Assembly (NCBI GenBank): GCA_031763025.1
Contig: JASSKH010000011.1
Location: 1-64,000, forward strand
Origin: Macrocystis pyrifera
Lineage: Eukaryota; Sar; Phaeophyceae; Laminariales; Laminariaceae
Length of the DNA: 64,000 nt
Direction of reading: 5' to 3'
The first letter of the stretch is position 1. Every line of letters begins with the position of its first letter. Positions 9,937 through 22,700 of this stretch are shown one piece after another. The position numbers and the translations under genes are program-made. The notes beneath the pieces are model-generated. The model ran no database searches. It worked only from the letters and a program-made list of their open reading frames with translations, and was not told where the DNA came from.

Positions 9937-11337
9937 TTAGGATAGGAAATTAATTTTGCTTTTAGATTACACTAGGGTAAATTGCGAGAGCTGTACCTGA
10001 CCGATTTCCACACACTCGACATCTACAGAAGCGGACGATCGTAGGCTAACGCGTGGAACTTGTTTCGCTGGACAAATTGTCTCGAGTTGGTCACTGTCGG
10101 AGTGCTGCTATGGTCTTGGTGATGTTTTGGGGGCGGGACTATTTCGTTTGTAGTTTGACTTCGTTTTCTGTGAACGCACACGGCCTACGGCATGTAACAG
10201 GCAAACTCGCTTTCTCTATTTATCTACTGGTGGTACTGGCCGACAAGACGAGTACTACAGCTTTTGGGTCTGTTTACACTGGTCCACAACACAGATGCTG
10301 GGTACGTTTACCCTGATGTTCTCCATCTATTACATACACTTTCTTCTCGCCTTTCCTCTGGATGTTTTCAATAGGTCCAGCGACGTTTTTCTGCAGCGAT
10401 CGCTTCAATTTGCCTATGATAATTCCGCGAGCACTTACTTACCGTGAGTAAGCAGCTAATCTGGCCGGGTGAAGTCAATAATTATTAAGTACGTGCAGAT
10501 GGAAGAACGTGCCCATGGGAAGTCATCACCGGGTTTACAAGTGTGCGCATGGTATCTTTTCTTGTACCTGAATCGAGTAGGTTCTCAAACACAACGTATT
10601 TCCATTACGCTCGTGAGTCCTCGTTGGGGGCAACACGCAGAAACAGTCTTCGTCGCTCACTGCTCCTACAGCCCCCCGAAACTTATAAACCCAACAAGTT
10701 CTTCGCATATATCTCAAACGCATTCCGCTCTCAGAAGCTGTGCACCGCATGTAAGTGTCGGATGTAGTTTGCAAGGACAGCATCTACATTTCTTGCGGAA
10801 TAATCAAGACACGTGAACCATACGTTGATTAACAGTATGCCCAACACAAGAATACAACCATCCTCGTAACATCAACGGAGTAAAAACGTCGCCTACAAGC
10901 GGTGGCAGAATCTATCCCTGAAGCATATTGAGACAAAAAAACAGTGCACATGCTGCACGCATCGTGCACCACTTGGTTTAATCTGAACAGTATAATTCGG
11001 GCCCGCACTCCACGTGCGCCATCATCGTGGGCTAGAATTGCAGCCCGCCTGACACAATTCGTCTCGGGCGTGTAAACTCGCATCCCCACTGAATTTCCAA
11101 TTTTTGTTCGTCTCCTTCGGATGCTTAAAAGTCCCGATAAAGCTCGTCAGGTGCACAGCACTTGATACACCTTCCACCTTGGTGCTGCTGCCGAAAGTGA
11201 TCATGATGGTCTTTCTATGCTCCTACTGCCATCTCTTACCCCCCGGCAAACCCCCGAAAATCTGGATGGCATTGACGACAGCACAGCTACCCTCTGCACC
11301 CCCATGATCTCGGGGCAGTTTGATGTTATGCATACTA
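9937..11337. other. No gene recognised
   Basis: Overlapping open frames up to 115 codons (10469-10816, plus strand) lack recognisable motifs. No strong repeat is seen. Confidence 0.35.
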
Positions 11338-11550
11338 TCTGCTCAACCTGAAGGTCATCAGCGATTCAAGCAAAGCCTTTGCCACGAGTGGTACTTGCGG
11401 GGCCTTCACTACCGACGAAAGCGCGGCAGTTGGTCTTGATGGGTGCACCTTTTGTGCAAACAGCCCTTGGCGGTTCCCTGGTGTTAATGTGACCGTGATG
11501 CCTGCGTTACCTCCCGTGAGACGTCGAACGTGGGAAGGACGTGTCATTTA
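11338..11550 (+). pseudogene. Possible beta-helix (Pmp-like) fragment
   Basis: One frame reads GAFTTDESAAVGLDGCTFCANSP, split here as GAFTTDES / AAVGLDGCTFCANSP, before a stop at about 11550. The spacing recalls the GGA(I/L)...xFxxN repeats of polymorphic outer-membrane-type beta-helix proteins found in many algal genomes. A weak echo (FNSTPRGGQL) follows near 11652-11681 in another frame. There is only about one convincing repeat, so chance is a real possibility. Confidence 0.2.
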
Positions 11551-14500
11551 GCCCAAATGCCGCAAGAAAATTACTGGAATTGTACAGGCCCTCACTCGAG
11601 CATCCGAAACTTTAAAACACGAAAACAGGCTGGGTTTCACCTGCTGTTTTAACAGTACGCCTCGAGGTGGCCAGCTCTGTTGCTCAAACTGGGGACAACG
11701 ACGTTCTTTACCGCTTCCATATCCGCGACGACATCGTTCTCCTTCAGTTTCGCACCAGTGCAGCTATCCTCCGGCACGTGTGAACATAGCGACACCCGTC
11801 CCGTTCCAGTGTTATGTATACATCGTCTTGGCGACCGCCCTACTGGCAGAAGGGCTGTTTCACTACCGCTAAGGTTTATGGTAAAGGGTCGCCTCCGCGA
11901 AGTCTTCTACACGGAATTTTGAAAAATAGTTTTTCGCCAATCCTAAAACATGCACACTACTGCCGGCGCCGTGGCAAAGTAGGATACTGAATCGCATGGA
12001 AACCTCTAGGCGCATGCACACTCCGGCCGACGGCGGTGGCAGGGGAAACAAGAGTCACGGTACATATAACACGGCACTCAGTACAACAAAAAAACTACAC
12101 CCATACCGCCGGTACTGCTGATTCATAAACGGCACGACCTGCCGTACCCTACCTACTGCTTTGGCACTGCACGAAAAGGCACTACGGTAGGCTTATAGCT
12201 CACAGAGGTGGTGTGCAGCGTCAATCACCACGAACAAGTAGGTGGAGGTTGGGGCAAAATCAAACGGCTAATTTACCCTCAAAGCTTGGTACATGTGCGC
12301 AAAAACGGCGACGAAACGAAGTACCGGTGACTACTACTTAGTCCCAGTGCTTCTCACCTGAATCGAGATTTCCTCCCTACCCTCTCCATGGAAAACGCCG
12401 GCGTCCGCGTTAACACCAATGGGTCTTTGCTCTCCGTCGCCCTTCGGGATTCACCCATCGTGCAGGCCTGCCCCCCCCCCCCGCCCCACCTCCACACCTG
12501 CGACGACTAGTGTGGGTTCAGCGCTGAGAGCTACGGCACCGTGCAGTGTTTCACCCGGGAAGTTAATCCGGCGGCGAGGCGAGTTCCCTCTGCCTCATCT
12601 CCGTCGCTCGTAGCTCACTCGCCGCGCCGGGCAGGTGTAGTGTCCTTTCCTGTCCGGCAAGACGAGCACCTCCGCAGTTGACGTTTTCACCACGGCGTGC
12701 GGTTCCGGACTTGGGTCTTGCCATGGGGTTGAGCGTACAACCCTCACCACCCTCACCCGGCGGGCCTGTCCTTGCGCCGACTCTCATGCACGACTATTGC
12801 TTACTACTGGTTGGTTTGTAGTCTTCCGTCAGCGAATTGACTCCCTCAGCAGGCAACGCCTGTGTTGTTGTTCCTGCTCTCTTTCCGCAGTCGCCGCCGC
12901 TGCAAGGGCATCGCTTTCGGCTGCGTGCAAGACAATCGCACGACAAACACAACGTGTATGCTGCAAGTGTGCGACACCACTTTAGCATATCTAATTTTCT
13001 TATTTCGGGTCAGGCTCTATTTTTTTTCATGTGAGACGGGGTGTGTCCTACTCAACTTCCAGTATAAATAATGCCACATGCTTATCTTTGTAAAAAACTC
13101 GAGCCTGAAGCTATAAACTTCTGTCGCGTAGTGTAGTTGTTTTCTCTGGTGTCAGCATACCGCCTGGTGTTGCACTCTTTCTAGAGTGAAAGAGAGGCGC
13201 GAATGGCAAGAGCAAAACGAGCAAAAGTTGTTACATCGTCAGTGCCAGCAGTACTGCCAGTACCACCCCCCCTCCGCATTGCTCTCAACATGATTTCAAA
13301 CGCCACTCATCGTTCGACTAATCATACCAAAACGCACAGCGCGAAAATGGTACCGATCACTGCTCCTGTCAGTGCTGCTGCTGTAGGTACATATATAACC
13401 AGTGTGGTGCCCAATAACTACGATATGTGTTGGATGGACTGCTGCGCAAGTCTAAACCGGTGCACCGCCGGGAGCGTGTAGCGATGAGGCCAAGAGGTGC
13501 CTCGCAGGCAGTTCTTCTCACGCCTATTAATGCTACTGCTGTAGTACAACAGGGCTGTAACTCTACATCCCACTCTGGAGCGAAATATAAGGAATTTTTT
13601 GTATCCATATTAATGTGTACACGCTACCTATATTATCCGCTCAGAACGGTACCGGGTGACAAATTCGAGCTGTACATCAGTACCAGGCATGGCTACAACA
13701 ACACGCAACTGCTGCTGCTGCTGTGGGGGAAGGTGCGAGTACAGAGAAATAGGCGAAGCTTGTAGGGTGCAGGCAATAGGGGTCAATCCTGCCCAAGTAG
13801 TAGCGCACCAAGAGGTAGAGTCCGTACAGCAGTACCAGGTACCTACTGCTGTACCTGGTACCTGGTAGGTCGGAGGAAAAGTCTACAGTAGCAGTGCTCG
13901 ACGTACATACTCTGCATTCATCGCCACTCTTCTTGTAGAACAAGCCGACACTACAGTAACAGGCACCAGGTGCATAGACGTCTCCTCCGTTGTATCGGTC
14001 CTGGAGGCAAGCTGATGGCGCTACATTGGAGCAGTCTCCCGCCCGGCGACCAAGTTCCGCTTGCCTGCCGTACGTAGCAGGCTCTCATACTGCGACCGCC
14101 AAGGGCCATCTCTATCGTCATCTCAGCTGATTACCCATCCTGGGAAGATAAAACAACTCGATCACCAGTAGCTTACCCAGCCCTGCTGTACCTTTGTGCT
14201 GCTGCAAGCCGGCAATTCGGTTCCTACATCCCTCTGGCCGCGCTACAGCACTACAGCTGAGACGGTCGTCCTCTCGAGTTGACCACTTTTGGAATAAATG
14301 CGGTGCAAACAGAGCGTGGACGACGGACGGGATGATGGGTTCCACCGCCACATACATCCCCTTATGCTCTCGATTGGTCACATCCCTCCGGTACTATGGG
14401 GTGTACTATGGGAACACCCTCTACAGGCTTTTTTTTGTATTGCTGTTATTGGTCATGAAAAAAAAATGAACGCTGATTGGTCTGTACTATGGGGCTCCAG

Positions 14501-14599
14501 GTAAGACCATGGGCGTGCCGCTGCTTAAAAAAACGTTTAAAAAAGCGCTGAGAAGCGCTGAAAGCAGAGGGACAACATCGTATCCATATCTATATCACA
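11551..14599. other. No gene recognised; microsatellite-rich
   Basis: No domain is found in any frame. CTG/CAG-type short runs and TACTGCTGTAC motifs are frequent between 13.2 and 14.2 kb, and near 13830-13868 the palindromic words CCAGGTAC and GTACCTGG repeat several times. The open frames on both strands here look like by-products of this composition. Confidence 0.35.
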
Positions 14600-14609
14600 A
14601 ATATACCGG

Positions 14610-14760
14610 AGGCGTATTACGCAGCTTGCAAAGTTGAGTATCAACTATCAAATCAGTCGAACTCACAGCTGACGTATTTCCCTCGCAGCTTGGAAAGTGG
14701 AGTATCAACTATTTAATCAGTCGAACTCACAGCTGACGTATTTCAAAATTTATAAAAAAA
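14610..14760 (+). repeat. Two tandem copies of the dispersed motif
   Basis: Units ending in GAGTATCAACTATTTAATC, then AGTCGAACTCACAGCTGACG and TATTTC, lie at about 14622-14680 and 14683-14742. The second is followed by AAAATTTATAAAAAAA, the same sequence found at the centre of the large palindrome downstream. Confidence 0.65.
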
Positions 14761-14900
14761 TATATACCGGGATATTATGCACTCCAAGCTCTGAATTGTG
14801 ACATTTGCTGGTCTGCTCATGCGTATCAAGAAATGGCAAAGACTACAGCAGGCCCGTATATAAGCAACAGCTCATCTGCGGAAGAATTATTCACACTTAG

Positions 14901-15574
14901 AACCAAATCAATAACACTCAATCAATCTATAAATATTTGTGAAATGAAAAGGTTTCAACATGTTGCAACATCATATCAATATCCCTTGTTCGGGTTATAT
15001 AGTATCAGTGCGCAGAATTATTATTTAAAATTGTCCTGTTGACCCGGGCAGCATCCAGGGGAGCCGCTGGCCTATATCTTTGACAAGGAATCACATATAG
15101 AATACGCGCGCTCGGTTTATCACAATACTTGTAAAATTCGGTAAAAATGGAATATAGACGAGGCGTATTACGCGGCTTGCAAAGTTGAGTATCAACTATT
15201 TAATCAGTCGAACTCACAGCTGACGTATTTTTTTATAAATTTTGAAATACGTCAGCTGTGAGTTCGACTGATTAAATAGTTGATACTCAACTTTGCAAGC
15301 TGCGTAATACGCCTCGTCTATTTTCCATTTTTACCTAATTTTACAATTATTGTGATAAACCGAACGCGCGTATTCTATATGTGATTCCTTGTCAAAGATA
15401 TAGGCCAGCGGCTCCCCTGGATGCTGCCCGGGTCAACAGGACAATTTTAACTAATTATTCTGCGCACTGATACTATATAACCCGAACAAGGGATATTGAT
15501 ATGATGTTGCAACATGTTGAAACCATTGCATTTCACAAATATTTATAGATTGATTGAATGTTGTTGATTTGGTT
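14901..15574. repeat. Large palindrome, arms of ~335 bp
   Basis: Bases 14901-15235 and 15240-15574 are reverse complements at roughly 95% identity with almost no loop; the axis lies near 15237 in an AT-rich stretch. Each arm contains a copy of the GAGTATCAACT...CTCACAGCTGACGT motif next to the axis and a GCAGCATCCAGGGGAGCCGC segment midway. The whole can fold into one long hairpin. It looks like two head-to-head copies of one repeat or a foldback transposon. Confidence 0.8.
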
Positions 15575-15599
15575 GTATTTTAAAATTTATTAAAAAAAA

Positions 15600-17040
15600 A
15601 TGTGTAACGGTTGTATTCCGACTATTTCGTCAGACGAAGAGGCACTGGATGTGCCGCATAGTGTACAATGAATATACTAACGATATGATTACACAGTAGT
15701 GAAATAGCTCAGTAGACGCATCGAGCAACACATCAACGCAGTAGCTCTTGACCCCCCGCATTGCTATTGGTCGTCGATGTGCCAAATGGATACAGTAGAA
15801 CTCGTGGAGGGATCGCAAGAACCCATATGCGCCAAAAGCATCCACTACTGCCAGATAAAAAACCAGCCGTTTATGAGTTTTCGTACTGTGCTTCTTTACG
15901 AAAGCGCGGAGGAAGGACTTGGCCCTCGCGATAGGGGATCGAGAAAGGAAGGTAGCAGCAACAGCAATATAATTTGAGGGGAAAAGTTGATGAACGTAGA
16001 GTTACTGGCAGCGAGACGGCACTGAAACGTCCCTCGTTACGACTGATAGTCGTGTTGAGCAGTAATACCACCAAGCCTTCTCCGCTTTGGAATACGCGCA
16101 CAGCAGTTCCAAACCGACCATACATTTGGACAGTAGGTAGGTTCGTTCAATGTTTAGCTGGAAATCGCTGGGAAGGGGGAGGGGTTGGTTCTAGCTTGTT
16201 GGACGCACGAGGGGGTCAGGATGTTGGTGTTAGGAGATGTGCTTGTTGTCCATCAAGTACTTGCAATGACATTTTGTCCGAAGCACTCAGGGATATGGTG
16301 GGTCGAGCTTGAGTCGGTTCATAGACGGGCACTCATAATGTAAGACGCCCCGCAGGATATATGTATATATATATACTATTAATATGGAATTAGCGGCCCT
16401 CCCGCCGTGGGAGCAGGAGGGCCACATGAGGCAAGTTGAGGTATTATATACCCATATACCATAGTATGTGGAGTACAGGGTACGAAAATACCGTCAATCT
16501 CCGATCACAAACGCCAACCATGAAGATACTTAAACCAACGTCCGGTCTATGAGATCCGCCATCACTGATGGATTTTCATACAGGTTGACGTTCGGGCCAT
16601 GAAGTCCGAACGCGCCAGAGAGAAAAGGGTTTTTTCGGAGAAGGACCCGCACTCTCACGATTTCTGTAAGTTCTCTCCCTGCGAGACGCGAGAAAGGCTC
16701 GTGGAGGCATCTCCTTGCCACATATCACGAATGAAAAGTGCACGTCAAGGCCTCGGCTAACCCCGTCCAAGACGAAGACAAAACCGACACCACCAACGGA
16801 GGCACCCTCCATAGGCATGTTTTATGGTATTTTTAGTGAATGGAACGCTGCATTTCGTGGATTGAAATATATTGTTAGAAAATACCTGGTAGAGGCATGA
16901 AGTTTAAATGTGGAAGTAATTATTTGTAGTAGAGTAACACGTGTGCCCGAAAAACGAACTTATCGACAAAAACCTCACACTAGTTCTGAGAACAACAGAT
17001 CATTGCACAAAAAATCTGATTTTATTGATCAAATAAATGG
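15600..17040. other. No gene recognised
   Basis: Open frames up to 112 codons without recognisable motifs. A GC-rich hairpin, GGCCCTCCC...GGAGGGCC, lies at 16395-16423. Confidence 0.35.
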
Positions 17041-17044
17041 GTAC

Positions 17045-17312
17045 CTGGTATCGATCAATACTTCTCTGAACATATTAGAAATCAGTAGGTATCGATAGAC
17101 GATTCCACATACCTATCCCTAGAATAATAGCTCATTGTACCTATTGTTCTAAACCTATATGTCAAATCTTTAGGTATCGATAGACAAATCCATATACCCA
17201 TCCTACGAACAACAGTCTCTTGTATATATTGCTCTGTACAGATTGATCAAGAGGGTAGTTATCGATAGACACTTTTACCTCCCTATTGCAGGGGACAATA
17301 GGCATCGATACG
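17045..17312 (+). repeat. Degenerate ~85-bp tandem repeats
   Basis: TATCGATAGAC recurs near 17091, 17175 and 17260, with weaker copies at 17049 and 17303. Between them are similar runs (AATAACAGCTCATTGTACC-type words), giving a period of about 85 bases. Confidence 0.5.
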
Positions 17313-18132
17313 CAATACCTCAACATATTGACAGATCAATAGGCATATTGAATAGGCTATTTTTCAGGGTGTGTTACCATTGCAGCAGCGGTCCTTGTAC
17401 CCGTGGTACCACCGACAGTGAGTATCGGCTGATGAGAGTACATCACACCTGGTATGTCATAATCGCACAACTATGGGGTGTATTATAATCAACGTTCGGA
17501 CACAGATGATTGATTGTATCTTGGCGAGAGAACTGACATTTGGTTTGTCTGCGATGAGGTGGTGGTTCAGAGCAACGTAACATCAAACTATCTACCGCAC
17601 AGGAACAGACTTTTTTGCATGGGCTAGCTAAGGAAGGGAACTTCGAACAAGCCACACGATGAATCCATGTGGGAACCATTCGAGCCAGAGTCAAGCCCAT
17701 CTATGCTACGCATGCTACCGGTCCTACGAGAACTTCGTTTTGTCAAATACAGCGCAGTATGCGTACATCTGCACTCCCAATACCACACACCAGGGTACCG
17801 GACCGGTATGTGATATCGGGAGTAGCTTTTCGTGCTGTGATCGGTGACTGATAGAGCAGAAACATCGTTTCCCTGTGCAAAACGGTGGTTGTGAGTTTAT
17901 AATGGTCGCGACGGGAAGGTATCACCCATGTATTCCATGTGTCAACACAATCTTACTTTCCATGTTGGCAGCACCACATGAATAATGTACAGCCCCACGA
18001 TCGCGTGAGTGGTACACGGCAAAGGGTACATGCATGAACCCACCTCCGACCAATAGCCGTGTGGAAGTATCGAGCCCCACCCGAAGTGCAGGTGAAGCCC
18101 TGGGCGGAATGAGCAGGTAAGACACCCCATAA
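17313..18132. other. No gene recognised
   Basis: Short open frames on both strands; no domain seen. Bases 18133-18137 (GGTAG) are the left target-site copy of the copia element. Confidence 0.35.
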
Positions 18133-18137
18133 GGTAG

Positions 18138-18415
18138 TATTGATTGTGCTCAGAAACACGACGGAGACGTTACATCTAATATTAGGGAGTTCCATATATT
18201 GACATAGGATTATAGGAGAGGGATATTTAGTCGGATATTCGGGGGGATAAACGGGAGGTTTATTCCCGCGTCATGTTGGATAATAACCTGCATACGATGC
18301 ATGAGCTGTCACTCGACAGCTCGGATATAATATAAGAGGAGTTCCGTGTTACTGTCTGGAGTCAACCACGCGTTCCCGTGCCAGCTGCGCCTATACCGTT
18401 AGAGATCAATCAACA
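18138..18415 (+). repeat. 5' LTR of the copia element
   Basis: 278 bp, ending CAATCAACA. About 98% identical to the 3' LTR. A shared ATATAATATAAGAGGAG stretch may hold the core promoter. Confidence 0.9.
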
Positions 18416-18490
18416 CACTAGTGAGTCCGGCGATCTTCTATTGGCAAGCGTAGCCAAGGCCAACCTAGAGAGGTAGGAACCTGCTTCGGC

Positions 18491-19744
18491 ATGCCTAGTT
18501 TCGAGGACATGCTCAGTCAAGAAGCCAGCGTGGAGAGTGAAAAGACCATAGAGGAGATGAAGAAGAAAATAGAGGTCCTGGAAAGGACGATGGAGGGGCA
18601 GAGACTGCGCGCCGAGAGGGACGTGCAGGGAGCAGGAAAGGAAGGGGGGGCCGGTGGGGGGACGAGAGGAGAAGGAACTGCTGGAAGACAACAAGCAGCG
18701 TGGACGGTGCCGACACCTGGGCTGGAGGCCCGATCAGGCATGTCATTACCTTCTTTGTACCGCCCAAGTTTGTCCCAGTCGAGACCCCCGGTCTTCGATA
18801 ACGTAGAGGCCCACTTTAGCATGTGGCGTAGTAAGTTTTTGGCATACCTATCATCGCTTGGGTGCTTGCATGTACTCAGTAGCACAGCAAACCCAGTTAT
18901 GGGGGGTGACATGAGGGTTTCGCCGGAGGAATTAGCCTCCAGACATTCCCCCCAGGAGATTAGGGACGCGAGATTGATGTATGGATTGATGATGGAGGCC
19001 ATGACAGGATACGATATGGCTGAGTTTAGAATGCAGAAGGCAATGTCTCCTAGTGGTGCTTGGAAGGAGTTGGAAGACTATTACATGCCGAAGACGATAG
19101 CCGCAACTCATAGATTGAGGAGGGATTTTGATACAATCCGAATGGCCGAGGATGAAAACCCCTTGCTGTTCTTAGGAAGGGTGGACAAGGCAGCAGATGA
19201 GCTGGCGATGCTAGGATGTGGTAAGAGTACAGAGGAAGTAAACCGCCACATTGTTACCAACCTCTCATCTTTGTATACTATTCAAAGCAAGTCCATTCTT
19301 TCCCGCCCTTCCATCCCCCGTTCCGAGATCGATGAGATCATCCGTGACGCGTATGCTAACGACAAGATAGAGAAGGAGATGGTTTCTAGGGCGTTGGGCG
19401 TGCAGGGAGTGGTAGATCAGCATGCCTTGTACGCCGGAGGTGCGCAGCCTGCCTGTGGTGGAGGTGCGGGTCCAGGAGGGGGAAGGAGGAACAGCAGAGG
19501 CGGGAGGCTCAAGGATGGGCAACAGCAGCAGCAGCAGCAGCAGCTCCAGCGACAGCAGCAGCAGCAGCAGCCCCAGTGGCAGCAGCAGCAGCAGCGGCTC
19601 CAGCGACAGTATCAGCAGCAGCAGCAGCAGTATCAGCAGCAGCAGCCTCAGCAGCAGGAGCAGCACGCCCCAGCAACAGCAGCAGCAGCACACGTCCCCA
19701 TCAGCAACGTGGCAACCGGAGAGGAACTTCGTCGGGGGGGATAA
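18491..19744 (+). CDS. gag: Copia Gag-like polyprotein part
   Basis: Fossil-element part of 417 codons beginning MPSFEDMLSQEAS. An N-terminal helical segment is followed by a Gag/UBN2-type region (AWKELEDYYMPKTIAATHRL and FLGRVDKAADELAMLGC), which in this family makes the virus-like particle shell and binds the element's RNA. The last ~75 residues are dominated by Gln encoded by CAG runs. The same start sequence is retained in copy B at 43.37 kb. Confidence 0.8.
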   Translation: MPSFEDMLSQEASVESEKTIEEMKKKIEVLERTMEGQRLRAERDVQGAGKEGGAGGGTRGEGTAGRQQAAWTVPTPGLEARSGMSLPSLYRPSLSQSRPPVFDNVEAHFSMWRSKFLAYLSSLGCLHVLSSTANPVMGGDMRVSPEELASRHSPQEIRDARLMYGLMMEAMTGYDMAEFRMQKAMSPSGAWKELEDYYMPKTIAATHRLRRDFDTIRMAEDENPLLFLGRVDKAADELAMLGCGKSTEEVNRHIVTNLSSLYTIQSKSILSRPSIPRSEIDEIIRDAYANDKIEKEMVSRALGVQGVVDQHALYAGGAQPACGGGAGPGGGRRNSRGGRLKDGQQQQQQQQLQRQQQQQQPQWQQQQQRLQRQYQQQQQQYQQQQPQQQEQHAPATAAAAHVPISNVATGEELRRGG

Positions 19745-22700
19745 CCGGCCCCAAATGGCGTTGGGATGCCGTGGACTGCAGGTACCGTTGGGATGACTCA
19801 GCCCCAGACCCCTTCGGTACTGGTGGAGTTGTCCCCCACATGGGTTGGGTACCTACCGACCCACCACCAGGGACGTTGCCGCCGATGCCCCCGCCGCCCG
19901 CAGCGACTCCGGCAGGCTGGGGTCCCCCACCGAATAACACATGGAGGCGCAAGGTGCCCTGCTTCCGGTGCGGCAGACCGGGCTACCACGCCGCGGCATG
20001 CCAGGCAGCTCCCGAGCAAATGAATGTCGCTTTCCCGGGTGCCGCTTCTCCTCAACCCGCCCAACAACCGTACTACGGAGGTGGCTGGCTGCAGGAGACG
20101 CCCTACGGCAGTGGTGGGTATACCTCGGCCGGAGCTTCCCCGCCACAACAACCCTCCTTCAGCACTTCCCCCTCCCCTGGCCCAGCGAACAACGGCAACC
20201 CTACGCCTACGTTCGATCCGCACCTCCTCACCGCGCAGTTTGCGCACCAAGGCAAGGCGAATGATGATTTGTTTTGGGTTAATGGGAGAGAAGAGTGGGT
20301 AACGGATTCAGGAGCAACTTTTCATGTGACTGGCAACCCTTTTGGTATGGTAAACTGTACTCCCCCTCCCCCTGGTAAGAGCCGTTTGGTGGTCGTTGAC
20401 ATGAGGTCACTGAAGATAGAGTACTTCGGCCAGATTCCAAGTGTGATGCACAGCTCTCAGGGTGACGTTCAAGTTAGGCTGGTGGACGTAGCATACGTAC
20501 CCGGTGTTCGCTTCAACTTATTTTCGCTTCATGCAGTAATGTTGAAATGCCCGGTGACACTTGATGCTCAGGGCACTCACACGTTGAATGGACAGCTGTC
20601 TTTCGTGCGTAGGGACGCGGGTTCATACGTAGACGCCACGCGGATTGTAGAGACCCCGGTTTCTGCCGCTGTTTGGGCTCCTGGAAAAATGAGGAGGATC
20701 GATATTAACGACCTTCGCGTTGTCCTTGCCCACTCCCATGCTGACACTCTCGGTGAGACGGCACGCCAAATGGACATTAAGGTTTTTGGGGAGTTGGTTC
20801 CGTGTGCTGGGTGTTCTGAGGCGAAAGGGAGGAGGATGGCGGTGCCGTGGACGACCGAGTGCCGTTCTACCAGGCCTCTGGAGCGTCTGTTCGTGGATCT
20901 GTCGGGACAACAGCCTACGTCTGCTGGCGGTGCGCAGTACTTGATGATGATCGTCGACGACTACTCGCGACTGGGGTGGCCGTATTTCTTGAAGCCGAAG
21001 TCCGACGTCCCGAAGGTCTTCGCTGGTTTCCTGGCCGACATCAACGCGAAGGGTGTGCCGTCCATCGTGGAGTGCCTTCGCTCGGACAACGGCACCGTCT
21101 TCACCAAGGCGGAGTTCGTGGAGTTGCTCAACCACCACGGCATCCGCCGCGAGTACACGCCCGTCGATTCTCCGAAGCATGACGGGGTGGTCGAGCGACG
21201 GACCGCCATGACGTTGGAGCTTGCAATGGCGTCCCGCCTGGAGGCCACCCGCCTGTTCGGCGATGCAAGGATGCCGGCGACGCAGCCCCTCTGGGCTGAG
21301 TCATGCGTGTACGCGAGCGATGTGATCAACATGACGGCGAGGGTAAGGGACAAGCCGGAAATGCACTCGCCGTACCGCAAATTCTGCGGGAGACCACCGT
21401 TTGCGCGGCTGCTCCCGTTTCTGAAGCCGGGCTTCCACCACGCCAGGAGGGCCCTGAAGACCGAGCCGAAGGCGGAGGCTTGCTTCTACCTCAACGGCGG
21501 CAACCACCACGCAGCTGACTGCAGCAAGATCCTGCTGATGTCTGGCTTAAGGTCGTTCTCCCGTGACGTCACTTGGGAACACCCGAGGAAACCGTTTGTG
21601 GGGTTACTGCCTTCGGAGGAGGAGAGCTCCCCGCCGCCGCCGTCGCCGTCGCCACCGCCGCCGGGTGCGCCGGAGCCTCTGAGGGACCCCGACGTATGGC
21701 CCGAGCCACCGTCCCCATCTCCACTGCTGCCGCCGCAACCGCCGTCATCAACGCCGCTACCGCCGCCACCGCCGCCGTCGCCGTCGCCACCGCCATCGCC
21801 GTCACCGTCGCCGTCGCTGCCGCTGTCATCGTCACCGCCGCCGCTACAGCCACCGTCACCGCCGCCGCCGTCGCCGCCGATATCATCGCCGTCGCCGCCG
21901 CAGCAGTCACCGCAGCCACAGCTTTCGCAGAGTGCTGCCCGGGCACTGGGTTATTATATCCCGGACCCGGAGGATGGCGATGTGCTGAGGGGGCAGACAA
22001 GGGGGGAGACTGCACGACACCAGGAGAGCGGTGGCGCTGGCAGAGAGGGCGGACTAGGGGGAGACCGCACGACACCAGGAGGGTGGTGGCGGTGTGCAGG
22101 GTGATCGGGCCAGGGGGGAAGCTGGGCGACACCCGGAAGGTGGAGATGTGCTGAGGGGGCGGACAAGAGGGGAGACTGCGCGGAACCGCGAGGCTATGGG
22201 GCATGGGCTGCTGTCGTTGATGGCAGCGCGGGAAGGTATAGGCCATGTACTTTTCCACCAAGCCCCACCGCGCGAGAACCCTCCCCTTCCCACACGCCCG
22301 GCGAGCGAGCTTTCGACGCCGAACTCGTATGTTGAAGCGTGTGCGGACGAGTATTCGGCCATCTGGAGACAGGCGATGGACAAGGAGTACCATGGGCTGG
22401 CGGACGCGGGGACGTTTGGAGCGACGTAGCAACCAGAGGGGCTCAACGTCATCTCGGCGAAGTGGGTGTTCGCCTGGAAGTCCAACGAGCATGGTGACGT
22501 GGTGCGGGCGAAAGCAAGGCTGGTGGCACGAGGTTTCAAGCAGCGTGAGGGTATTGATTTCTTTGAGACTTTTGCTCCGACGCCTGCAGGGTTTTGGTTT
22601 CGTTTGTTGGGTGCTATTGCGTGCGAGTTGGGTTTGGATTTGTGTCATTTTGATGCTGAGCAGGCGTTCGTGCAGTCGAGTTTGGATGAGGATGTATTCA

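Noticed and set aside
14118-14381. 87-codon minus-strand frame as a gene
   Set aside because: No motif and an equally open plus-strand frame; indistinguishable from chance.
19265-19796. Leu-, Ser- and Ala-rich open frames opposite and beside the copia Gag tail
   Set aside because: They are other-frame readings of the CAG repeat.
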